Origin: Trichomonas vaginalis G3
Lineage: Eukaryota > Parabasalia > Trichomonadida > Trichomonadidae
NCBI RefSeq assembly: GCF_026262505.1
Contig: NC_067206.1
Location: 37,709,660-37,773,659 of the forward strand
DNA length: 64,000 bases
Reading direction: 5' to 3'
This document shows, in pieces, positions 42,806 to 50,626 of the stretch; position 1 is the first letter of the stretch, and every line of letters starts with the position of its first letter. The position numbers and the translations under genes were made by a program. A model generated the notes under the pieces. It had not been told where the DNA came from. It saw only the letters and a list, made by a program, of their open reading frames with translations, and did no database searches.

Positions 42806-43264
42806 ATGAGTTCTTCATCAAGCTCTCGCGAACCTTCACCATCTGTGAAACAAACTTTACCAAACGATTATGGAGCACCTATTGAATATTTCTTACGAGC
42901 TGCACAATGGCAAAGAGCAGTCTCACCAAGGTTAGGTGTTCCACCAGCTCCTGTCAAAAATAGCATTTGGTCAAGTCCTTATATAAAATATGGTCTCCCA
43001 CTAGGTTTGCTAGCTACAGCAGGAGCAGTTATGATGTTGAAAAGAAATAAAACAAATGTTGTAAATAATACTGAAGTAGCTGAAGTTAAACAAACTCCAA
43101 CACCATCGCCAAAACCAACGCCTTCACAAGCAAAACCTTCAATGACTCCTGAACCTATGGAAGTACAAACTCCTGTTCAAAAGTCAACTCCTAAACCGAC
43201 TCCAACATTTAAACCAGAACCTACTCCTCAAATAAATCGTAAAACTCCTGCGTTTCCTTACTGA
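42806..43264 (+). CDS. Small membrane protein with Pro/Thr-rich tail
   Basis: In this 152-residue protein, an N-terminal 50-residue Ser/Pro-rich region is followed by one hydrophobic segment (YGLPLGLLATAGAVMMLKRN, residues about 57-76). A long Pro/Thr/Lys tail follows with PTPSPKPTPSQAKPS-type repeats. It lies directly after the capsid gene. Small membrane or Pro-rich virion proteins are common near capsid genes of Polintons, so a virion component is plausible. ATG is preceded by aacgtttatttttaaagctta. Confidence 0.6.
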   Translation: MSSSSSSREPSPSVKQTLPNDYGAPIEYFLRAAQWQRAVSPRLGVPPAPVKNSIWSSPYIKYGLPLGLLATAGAVMMLKRNKTNVVNNTEVAEVKQTPTPSPKPTPSQAKPSMTPEPMEVQTPVQKSTPKPTPTFKPEPTPQINRKTPAFPY

Positions 43265-43312
43265 AAAAATAATGTTAGTTTTATTTTATTTGAACATTTT
43301 ATTTAGAGTAAA

Positions 43313-43549
43313 ATGACGACTAAAGTCACTGAAGCAATGAAACAAAAATTTTTGGTAGAATACATTAAATCAGGAGCGGTTCCAGAAGGTTTTTACATTC
43401 ATACTATGAAGGATGGTAGAGTTCAGTTTAGAAAGATAAAGCAACCATTAGATAGAGAAGGTATATTAAGGAAGATTAAACTTCATGAGGACAACATTGC
43501 TGAACTTAGGAAGAAGTTAGAAGAGTTGGAGAAAGGAAGAGAGTTATAA
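43313..43549 (+). CDS. Small Maverick protein with coiled-coil tail (78 residues)
   Basis: The N-terminal half (FYIHTMKDGRVQFRKIKQP) is similar to that of the 144-residue ORF at 40739. The C-terminal half is a short coiled coil (HEDNIAELRKKLEELEKG). It is preceded by a T-rich tract and followed by a palindrome cluster. Function unknown. Confidence 0.6.
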   Translation: MTTKVTEAMKQKFLVEYIKSGAVPEGFYIHTMKDGRVQFRKIKQPLDREGILRKIKLHEDNIAELRKKLEELEKGREL

Positions 43550-43563
43550 AGCAATGAATTCAT

Positions 43564-43612
43564 GAGGTGAAAAAAGAGGTGAAAAAAGAGGTGAGATTTC
43601 ACCACTTCACCT
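43564..43612. terminator. Palindrome cluster (site f)
   Basis: GGTGAGATTTCACC preceded by two GAGGTGAAAAAA repeats lies 15 bp after the stop of the 78-residue ORF. It is the rightmost member of the family. Confidence 0.45.
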
Positions 43613-43700
43613 AAATTTATTTTTGTGCTATGTTTTCATACGTGTGAGGGTGGTGATATCATTAATTTTTAAGTTCATTTTTTATTTTATTTTTATATAA

Positions 43701-44021
43701 ATGACGAAAACTATTGAGATAACAAACTACAACGGTCATGAGTTCAAGAATTTGTTCTTCGTTCCTCGTGAAAATACATTCTATCAGATACGAGGGAGAA
43801 AGGGTAAAGTTAGTTTGAGCGTTTATGACTACAAGCATAATGGAAAGTTTATACAAGCATACGATACAAACGGTAAGCGTGTTTCATTAGCTTTGTCAAA
43901 ACTTACTAACATTCATTTTGACAGTGATTTTGACCTATATGAAGAAGAAAGTGAGTCAGAAGAATATGAACTGTTATGTGAAGCACAGCAATGGGAGGAG
44001 TTGCAATACTTTTGTAAGTGA
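43701..44021 (+). CDS. Maverick hypothetical protein (106 residues)
   Basis: The N-terminal beta-rich half (IEITNYNGHEFKNLFFVPREN, KGKVSLSVYDYKHNGKFI) is followed by an acidic C-terminus (YEEESESEEYELLCEAQQWEEL). No family is recognised. ATG follows tttttattttatttttatata. It is the last ORF before the right end of the element. Confidence 0.6.
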   Translation: MTKTIEITNYNGHEFKNLFFVPRENTFYQIRGRKGKVSLSVYDYKHNGKFIQAYDTNGKRVSLALSKLTNIHFDSDFDLYEEESESEEYELLCEAQQWEELQYFCK

Positions 44022-44034
44022 GAACGTTTATTTT

Positions 44035-44165
44035 TTACATTAGTGAAGTCGTTTGTGAAAACATTAGTGAATTCGTTAGTGAAGTCGTTAGTGGCTTTGT
44101 AAATATTTAAGGTTAAGTTAGTGTTGTCGTTTGTGTTGTAAAATATACGTTAACGGTTTTGTAAA
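44035..44165. repeat. Short direct repeats at the probable right end of the Maverick
   Basis: Repeats of the form GTTAGTGAAGTCGTT and CATTAGTGAA follow each other (44040-44110), then GTTAGTGTTGTCGTTTGTGTTG and GTTAACGGTTTTG. After about 44165 the sequence changes to the MULE fragment. The stretch could be part of the terminal inverted repeat, but its left partner lies beyond the gap. Confidence 0.35.
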
Positions 44166-44183
44166 GTGTCAAATTCACATATA

Positions 44184-45170
44184 ATGGGTAAGGAGGTGCG
44201 CAGTGCCGCCGTACCCATGATAGGGATACTAACTTATATTAATAGAGAACCCGAGATGATAAGTATGGACTGCGCCCCACAAATAGCCGAGGCAATTGAG
44301 CGAGGTATTCCAAACTGTCATATTCTTTGGTGTGGCGTGCATGTCCTTCGCGCCATATTAAGAAAAGCGGATAAGTTTAAATCACGAGACAATTTTGAAG
44401 AATTTTATAATCTAATGAAATTATTAGTATTCGATACTAAAGAAGAATCTCCCGAGGAAGAACAGAACCAAGAAGAAGAAAATCCTAGAGAGGAACCAGC
44501 TCAATCTCACTTACTTCAAGCAGAAGAAATTGAAGAAGAGGAACAATATGAAGAAGAATTCATCGAAAATGAATTTCAACCTTCTCAAATCTTTTTACCA
44601 CGAGAATCTTCTGATGATCCAAACGATTCTGAATTTATTCCAGAAGAAGAAACGTTTGAAACAAGTGAAGAAGTTCCAGAGCACCTCACTCAAGAAGAAG
44701 CTGCAGACCTAGATGCAGTTTATGATCGAATTCTTGAAATTCTTTCCACTGAACCGAAAGCCCAAAAGTACTTCGATAGGCAATGGAGGCATCATTTAGA
44801 TCGTTGGAATAAGCGCTATCGCAACGGAGGTGACGCGACTAATAACGTCAGTGAGTCACATTTCAAAGTTCTCAAGCATTCTTATTTCCCAGAGAGAAGG
44901 AATATTCGATTAGACGATTTTGTTGTTGAATTATACACAACGGTTGTTCCAGCATTATTGATTAAATTTAAAGTTCAATTAATCAATAGTGATAAAGTTG
45001 TTCGTATATTACGAAAAGCTAATGACCATGAACAAATATTGGAAAACAAAAAAGTCGAATGTTTGAAAATGCTTGAAGCAATATATTCAAGTTTGCAACA
45101 AGGATCAATAGATTCAAATCTTGTTTATTGTACTTTAAAGGTACTTTTAAAAAAGAAACAATTAATGTAA
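44184..45170 (+). pseudogene. MULE transposase fragment (5'-truncated)
   Basis: From ATG 44184 the protein shows the C-terminal half of a Mutator-like transposase. MISMDCAPQIAEAIERGIPN with ILWCGVHVLRAIL is the 'D-x(n)-AI---P---h--C--H' block; later FDRQWRHHLDRWNKRY and TNNVSESHFKVLKHSYF form the 'NN-SES-F--LK' block. Upstream catalytic and zinc-ribbon parts are absent. A long, very acidic insert (Glu-rich, about residues 95-180) separates the two blocks, which is unusual. The first codons contain a GC-rich hairpin (ATGGGTA at 44184-44190 pairing with TACCCAT at 44212-44218). It abuts the Maverick and is followed by a possible terminal repeat. Most likely an inactive remnant. Confidence 0.65.
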
Positions 45171-45228
45171 AAGATTCAAATAATTTTTTATTATTATTTT
45201 ATTAATTTTTTAAAATAAGGTTAATAAA

Positions 45229-45251
45229 AAGTGACACTGGATAGTTTGTCC
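45229..45251 (+). repeat. Possible MULE terminal-repeat end
   Basis: agtgacactggatagtttgtccc is repeated in near-identical form at 14026-14050. It follows the transposase fragment by 58 bp, the place expected for an element end. No inverted partner was found in the Maverick or elsewhere in the window. Confidence 0.4.
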
Positions 45252-45901
45252 CACACTCAAATGAAGAATCGAAGCTCACTTTTAAATGTAAATCTCGATA
45301 GTGCTCACTGTCTTACATTACAAAAATTTACGTTATTTTCCTCTTACATTCCCTTCTGGATAAGTATGTGAAATTCTGAAGCACCCAAAAAATGTATATG
45401 GATACATATATATAACCACAATGTTTATTCAGAAAAATATCATTTCAATCATAGAAAAAATGTACTTTTAACTGCTAAAAATTGAATAGTTATAAACTAA
45501 AATAGAGATTTTTTTAAGACACTTCATAAAATTCACATATTTAATCTTTGTAAAAGTTTAGGAACCTCGTGGACAATTGGATATCGTCAAATTAGATTCC
45601 CAAAAAAATTGAAGTCTACAAAATTAAAGAAAATATCATGAACTAAAGATTCTTGGTATTAGGTATGAATCATTACTTATTGTAGTAACCTATGTGAATA
45701 AAGAAACAACAAAAATGTTAATATTAAAGAACTCAAAGAGAGGGGAAAAAATTGAGTGACATTTTTGTTACTTGGCAGAAAAATGAATACTTTTAGATTG
45801 ATTTTATTTAGTCCAATAATTTTAGTCTTATATGAGTCGTCTCCGTTTTTTTAAATAAGAGCAATAGCTTGGCAGGTGAAAAAGGTGACATTTTTGATAT
45901 C
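45252..45901. other. Intergenic stretch upstream of the Rab gene
   Basis: AT-rich, no gene seen. It should contain the Rab promoter. No TCA+1Py(T/A) initiator lies right before the ATG at 45902. Confidence 0.4.
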
Positions 45902-46483
45902 ATGAAACATCGCGAAGAAGAGAGCTATAAGATCATTTTATTAGGAAATTCAGGTACTGGCAAGACTTCAATTATAGATCGCAAGCGTTTAGGCACAACA
46001 GCTCCAGATTTACACCCTACAATTGGCTGTAATTCGACTGATATGGTGATAAATCTAAAAGATAAATCAGTAAAACTGAAAGTATGGGATACTGCTGGCC
46101 AAGAAGAATACAAATCTATTGTCCCAATTTACACTCGTGGCGCGCATGCCGCATTATTAGTTTTCGATGTAACAGATATGTCGTCAATTCAGAGCTTGGA
46201 TGGCTGGAGATCTATGCTTCTTGAGAGTGAACCGACCGAAGTTCCATTTTTCGTTGTTGGAAACAAAATTGATATGAAATCTGAAAATACAATAAGTAGA
46301 GAAATCGCACAGACATACGCAACAAGATACTCTGCCGATTTGTACTTCGTTTCCGCTCTATCTGGGCAAGGAATCAACGAACTCTTCGAAAAGGTCGCTG
46401 AAAAAGTTTCTGAAAGAAAATCATTCGAAAAAGATCCTGCTCCAAAAGAAGTTAACCACTCAAACTCAGGAGGTTGTTGCTAA
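45902..46483 (+). CDS. Rab-family small GTPase
   Basis: ATG 45902 gives 193 residues; an upstream TTG at 45869 is in frame but unlikely in a eukaryote. Motifs: P-loop GNSGTGKT (15-22), switch I Thr40 in HPTIGCN, WDTAGQEEY (62-70), NKID (121-124), SAL (151-153), and C-terminal GCC for double geranylgeranylation. It cycles between GTP and GDP forms on endomembranes and recruits effectors for vesicle traffic; the exact Rab class cannot be told. The P-loop Gly-Thr-Gly and switch I differ mildly from canonical Rabs, as is common among the many trichomonad paralogues. It is convergent with a SNARE gene. Confidence 0.93.
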   Translation: MKHREEESYKIILLGNSGTGKTSIIDRKRLGTTAPDLHPTIGCNSTDMVINLKDKSVKLKVWDTAGQEEYKSIVPIYTRGAHAALLVFDVTDMSSIQSLDGWRSMLLESEPTEVPFFVVGNKIDMKSENTISREIAQTYATRYSADLYFVSALSGQGINELFEKVAEKVSERKSFEKDPAPKEVNHSNSGGCC

Positions 46484-47001
46484 TTCAAAAATCGGAATTG
46501 TAATTTATTGTTTTTGTTCATTTATAATAAAAATTTTATACTATTTCTTTCCTATAAACTACTGTAAACTTGTTTATTTGATTTATTACTTTGAGGCTCG
46601 AAATACCAAATTAATTAGTGATCAAATAGCCAAAATCATGTTCTCATAATTATGAACTTGGTAAGTTCTTTTAGTTCTACTTATAATTCTATCATGATAC
46701 TGTTGTCATCAATTTGCTGGATCAATTGTTTAACGTCGTGTCATTTAGATGAGAAATATCATCACTAAAATCAATTTATCATATGATTTGGCGTTTGTTT
46801 CTATTGAATTATAACCAAAATTGAAAAGTTGGATTCAATTTATTGTTTAGACGTCCACAATCATAACGATATATCAGTGTGGATCATCCAAATAATTTTT
46901 AAAGCAATCACTTATATTCAAATTTAATTTTGAAAAATAAAAAATAAAAATAAAAAGAAAAAATTGTAAAATTTATAAGAAAAGAGTAACCAATAAATAA
47001 T
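46484..47001. other. Intergenic stretch between convergent genes
   Basis: AT-rich, with A-rich runs (46930-46975). No gene or repeat is seen. It contains the 3' ends of both flanking genes. Confidence 0.4.
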
Positions 47002-47658
47002 TTACTTAGCTGGCTTGAAGATGAAATAGAGGAAAACACCGGAAGCAATAAGAAGAATAATAATCAAAATAATCATGAAAATTGTACGGCGAGTATTTCT
47101 GCAAATCATTCTATCGATGATGCTATTGCCTGTATCGACGTCTGTATCAAGAGAATTAAGTTCATCATCGATATGAGTAATCTTATTTCTTTGATTTGCG
47201 AGTTCACCGAGGATATTGACACCAGCATCATGACCTTGTGCGACAGATCTGCCAAGTTCGGTTGTTAAATTATCGCCTTCGTTGATAATATTTTGCTGAT
47301 CGTATAATGATTGCATTTGACCTGTAGAAGAGCCATCAGAGCGAACAGCACCACCAAATAAGGCATCACGCTCACTTCCTTTCCTTTTTGCATCTGTATA
47401 TTCATTTTGTAATTTCTTATATTCGTTTCTAACTTCAACTAAATACTTTTTCGCAGCATTTTTATCGTTTACATCAAACATAAGTGCTTGTAAATCGAGT
47501 TCGTTGATTGCAGCATCGAATTCACCGAATCTTGCTTCAATCTTTTGCATTTTGCTTGGGCGTTCTTGTGCAGAGTATTGTGGGAGATTAGAAACAGCAT
47601 TGGAGATATCTTTTTTGATTCTGTCAATCTCCTCCTTCATAGAATGAAAATCACTCAT
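47002..47658 (-). CDS. Qb-SNARE, Vti1-like
   Basis: This 218-residue protein has a helical N-terminal bundle (residues 1-100, MKEEIDRIKKDISNAVSNL onward), a SNARE motif about 125-188 with LGRSVAQGHDAGVNILGELANQRNKI and HIDDELNSLDTDVDTGNSI, and a C-terminal membrane anchor (MIILIIILLIASGVFLYFIF, about 195-214) with a very short lumenal tail. The heptad pattern and the GELANQR central region fit Qb-SNAREs such as Vti1, which act in Golgi-endosome fusion; a plant NPSN-like type is the alternative. It sits beside a Rab gene, probably by chance. Confidence 0.8.
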   Translation of the reverse strand: MSDFHSMKEEIDRIKKDISNAVSNLPQYSAQERPSKMQKIEARFGEFDAAINELDLQALMFDVNDKNAAKKYLVEVRNEYKKLQNEYTDAKRKGSERDALFGGAVRSDGSSTGQMQSLYDQQNIINEGDNLTTELGRSVAQGHDAGVNILGELANQRNKITHIDDELNSLDTDVDTGNSIIDRMICRNTRRTIFMIILIIILLIASGVFLYFIFKPAK

Positions 47659-48224
47659 TTGAAACTGTTCCGGAGGTTTGTTATCGTCAAATTTTGAACC
47701 TTTTTGACAGATAAATCAGATCATTTCATGGGAATTAAATCGATAATTTGACGTCAATTATATATTTCTACTTAATTTCTAAATTTTAACAAGAAAATCA
47801 TGATTATGAAGCAATAATTGTTGGAGCAGATCTATTAAGAGTAATTCAAATATCAAAGATTAATATTTTCGAATTCTGTTGATTATGGAAAACTATCCAA
47901 GCTCGATAAAATCTTATGTAATAGGTTTTCCAACTTTTCCGAATGTTCAATGGAATCGAAAGGACTTTGGCGGAAAATATATATAAGTAGAACTTATGAC
48001 TTAACAAAAGGTTCTACAAAATATAATGACGCAGATATCATAAGCTTATTGCTGTAGTTTACGACATTTCTGCTGTTATTGTGTTATACCATCTCTATAC
48101 TTAATCAAATATGCATAAATTATATCTGAAATCTTGTGTATAACATAGCATTTATTTTTCCTGATTATTAGATGGGGGTAATAACTAATAACCCCAATAA
48201 TTTTGTTTAAGGTTAATTACTACA
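47659..48224. other. Divergent intergenic region
   Basis: It holds the promoters of the SNARE gene (minus) and the lipase gene (plus). A stretch at 48113-48140 (cataaattatatctgaaatcttgtg) resembles 6056-6085. No gene is seen. Confidence 0.4.
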
Positions 48225-49415
48225 ATGATTTTATCGTTGTATTTGTTACTTTCTCAATCAAAAGCCCCCATAGTTTTAATACCTGGTACAATGGGTAGTA
48301 TCCTTAAAGGAAGTGTTACTGGAAGATCCACTCATTGGTACTGTCCGAAAAATGTTAAAACTCAAACAATGTGGATAAGTAAGGATTATAGCATTCCTCC
48401 ATTAATAAATTGTCTTGGAGACTGGTTGTCAATGAAATACAATAGTTCTTTGAAAGATGCTACAAATCAGGATGGTGTTCAGATGGATATTTTCGATTTT
48501 GGTGGTGTTGGGGGTATAACATTTCTCGATGACTTTGCTAACTTGACTAATTTTATTCCTTACTATAAAAAATATATTGATTACCTTGAAAATCATGGAT
48601 ACATTGTTGGAAAAGACCTGTTTGGTGCACCATTTGATTGGAGACGAGGTATAATGCTTGGGAATACTTATTTCACTCAATTAAAGCAATTAATTGAGTC
48701 GGCGTTTCGAAAGAATTCGAATCAAAAAGTTTCTCTCGTTGGTCATTCTCTTGGCGGATTTTTGATTCAGCATTTCCTTACTAACATTACTACAGCAGAA
48801 TGGAGATCGAAATACATTGAATCTGCAAATTTGGTTGCCCCTTCTTTTGGCGGTTCTGGAACTATTATAGAGAACATTTGGAACGGAGCACTCTCTATTA
48901 TGACGTATTTCGGAGCATCATCCACAGAAATGGAAAAAATGAGTTCATCTTTCGGATCTATGTATGATCAGCTTCCTAATTTCAATCTATTTGGAGATAA
49001 GATCGTTTTTATTGATGAGAATGCTAAATCTTATGCAGCTCGTGACTTGCCACAGTTATTCAAGAAATATGGAAAATTTAGAAGCACTCCTGAAATCTGG
49101 GAACTGCACAAAAACACTCCTTCATCAATCCCAAAGCCAATTGATGTCCCTACTGGTATTACATACAACGATAAAATTTCAACACCAATTGGTTACAATG
49201 ATATGTTAAAGCAATACATTTACGCTGATGGAGATGCTCTCATAAACTCAGAAGGTCCTAATTATGCATGCAAAAACTGGAAATCAAATTCGAAACTGAT
49301 TTGTCAAAACCTCAACACTCCTAACCATTCTGCATCTCACATAATGATGATTCTTGATGATGAATATATCGACAGAGTTCTAAAGTATTCGATGAACAAT
49401 GAATGGACAAAATAA
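48225..49415 (+). CDS. LCAT/phospholipase A2 group XV-like acyltransferase-lipase
   Basis: This 396-residue protein begins with a short hydrophobic signal-like stretch (MILSLYLLLSQS). It carries the family's entry motif PIVLIPGTMGS (15-25), DWLSM lid region (66-70), GAPFDWRRG (134-142), the nucleophile elbow LVGHSLGG (Ser175), acid in YADGDAL (Asp335/337) and His in NHSASH (His368 or His372). Family members transfer or release acyl chains of phospholipids in lysosomes or outside the cell. In a trichomonad it could process host or membrane lipids. All triad positions are present. It is tail-to-tail with the epimerase gene, 147 bp apart. Confidence 0.9.
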   Translation: MILSLYLLLSQSKAPIVLIPGTMGSILKGSVTGRSTHWYCPKNVKTQTMWISKDYSIPPLINCLGDWLSMKYNSSLKDATNQDGVQMDIFDFGGVGGITFLDDFANLTNFIPYYKKYIDYLENHGYIVGKDLFGAPFDWRRGIMLGNTYFTQLKQLIESAFRKNSNQKVSLVGHSLGGFLIQHFLTNITTAEWRSKYIESANLVAPSFGGSGTIIENIWNGALSIMTYFGASSTEMEKMSSSFGSMYDQLPNFNLFGDKIVFIDENAKSYAARDLPQLFKKYGKFRSTPEIWELHKNTPSSIPKPIDVPTGITYNDKISTPIGYNDMLKQYIYADGDALINSEGPNYACKNWKSNSKLICQNLNTPNHSASHIMMILDDEYIDRVLKYSMNNEWTK

Positions 49416-49562
49416 TTTCAATATCCAAAATTATAGTTATTATTTGATAATAAACTGTTTGATTTATGTATTGGTTTTTATAAATATTATTGTTTCTAAT
49501 TGAATAATTTGAGATAATAAAAAAAAATTAGATGAATATGAAAAAACAATTTCCATAGTAAT

Positions 49563-50618
49563 TTATTCGTTACGAAGGGATCCAATCTCTGGGATATCCT
49601 TGAGATGAACGACGTGGGATGTTGTGTATTGAGAAATATCTTCACCCTTCTTCTTGCACTCTTCGACTTGGCCCTTGATCCAGTCGTATGTCTTTCTGAG
49701 GCCATCCTTCAACTGTGTTGGTGGAGCCCAGCCAAGAACCTTCTTGATGAGGGTGTTATCGGAGTTGCGGCCGCGAACACCTTCTGGGCCTTCGAGGTAG
49801 ACCTTCTTGACCTGCTTGTTCTCGAATGAGAGGGCGAGATCGACTAACTGGTTCATTGAAACCATTTCATCAGAGCCGATATTGACTGGCTTGTCGTAGT
49901 CAGACATAAAGAGCCTGAAAACGCCTTCGAGGCAGTCATCGATGTATGTGAATGATCTTGTCTGCTTGCCATCGCCCCAGATTTCGATCTTATCTGTAGC
50001 GCAAATTGCCTTTCTGCAGAAAGCAGCTGGAGCTTTCTCACGGCCACCACGCCATGTGCCCTGTGGACCATAGATGTTATGGAAACGAGCAACGCGTGTC
50101 TTCATCTGTGGGAAGTCCTTGCCATAGTGCATGCAAAGCTCTTCGGTTGTGATTTTCTCTAAGCCGTAAGCGTCTTGTGGCATAGCTGGCCAAGCGCAGT
50201 CTTCTGGAAGTCCTGGGTTGTCAATCTCTGTCTGCTTGAACTCTGGATAAACGCATGCAGAAGAGGAGTAGAAGAAGCGCTGAACGCCGTTACGGCGGGC
50301 TGCCTCTAACATATTGGAGGAGATCATTAAGTTATTGTAGAGAATAACTGAGTGGTTTGATTGAATAAAGCCCATACCACCCATATCTGCAGCAAAGTTG
50401 AAGACCCACTGGCATCCTTCTGAAGCCTTGTGGCAGTTTTCGTAGGTACGAAGGTCAAGACGGAGGAATTCATCGCAAAATTCTTCTGGCTTCATAAATT
50501 CGTTTTCGGCCCAGTCAACGCATCTAACCCAATAGCCTTTCTTACGAAGGAAGATGCCCATGTGTGAACCGATGAATCCTGCGCCACCGCCAATGCAAAC
50601 TCTGATTTGCTCAGACAT
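49563..50618 (-). CDS. GME: GDP-mannose 3,5-epimerase
   Basis: This is an extended short-chain dehydrogenase/reductase of 351 residues from ATG 50618; the longer frame from a TTG at 50639 is unlikely. It has the NAD motif GGAGFIGSH (10-18), Cys122 in SSACVYPE, the Tyr151/Lys155 pair in AYGLEK, and Lys195 in GGREKAPAAFCRKA. These match the catalytic Cys, Tyr, Lys and Lys of the plant enzyme. Blocks such as RFHNIYGP, QTRSFTYIDDC, VNIGSDEMVSMN and GPEGVRGRNSDN are strikingly plant-like. It converts GDP-mannose to GDP-L-galactose/GDP-L-gulose, for ascorbate in plants; here the likely use is a sugar donor for surface glycoconjugates. Codon use suggests good expression. Confidence 0.95.
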   Translation of the reverse strand: MSEQIRVCIGGGAGFIGSHMGIFLRKKGYWVRCVDWAENEFMKPEEFCDEFLRLDLRTYENCHKASEGCQWVFNFAADMGGMGFIQSNHSVILYNNLMISSNMLEAARRNGVQRFFYSSSACVYPEFKQTEIDNPGLPEDCAWPAMPQDAYGLEKITTEELCMHYGKDFPQMKTRVARFHNIYGPQGTWRGGREKAPAAFCRKAICATDKIEIWGDGKQTRSFTYIDDCLEGVFRLFMSDYDKPVNIGSDEMVSMNQLVDLALSFENKQVKKVYLEGPEGVRGRNSDNTLIKKVLGWAPPTQLKDGLRKTYDWIKGQVEECKKKGEDISQYTTSHVVHLKDIPEIGSLRNE

Positions 50619-50626
50619 AAAAGTGA
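50619..50626 (-). promoter_or_regulatory. Initiator before the epimerase gene
   Basis: On the minus strand TCACTTTT directly precedes the ATG at 50618. TCACT fits the trichomonad initiator TCA+1Py(T/A) and would give a 6-nt leader, typical of the group. Confidence 0.6.

Larger units (their letters stand above)
26026..44165. mobile_element. Maverick/Polinton DNA transposon (left end missing)
   Basis: About 18.1 kb carries the Polinton hallmark set: protein-primed DNA polymerase B, retroviral-type integrase, a major capsid candidate, minor capsid candidates, a KilA-N protein and a fibre protein, with many short unknown genes on both strands. The left boundary is the gap. The right boundary is placed between the last Maverick-like ORF (ends 44021) and the MULE fragment (from about 44166). 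Not found in the window are the FtsK/HerA-type packaging ATPase and the Ulp1-type protease, which complete Polintons carry; they may lie beyond the gap. Terminal inverted repeats cannot be tested with one end absent. Trichomonad genomes are known to hold very many Mavericks. Confidence 0.93.

Noticed and set aside
45869-45901. Upstream TTG start for the Rab gene
   Set aside because: Eukaryotic initiation at TTG is unlikely, and the ATG at 45902 gives a normal Rab N-terminus. The same reasoning was used for the epimerase, surface-protein and SRP72 starts.
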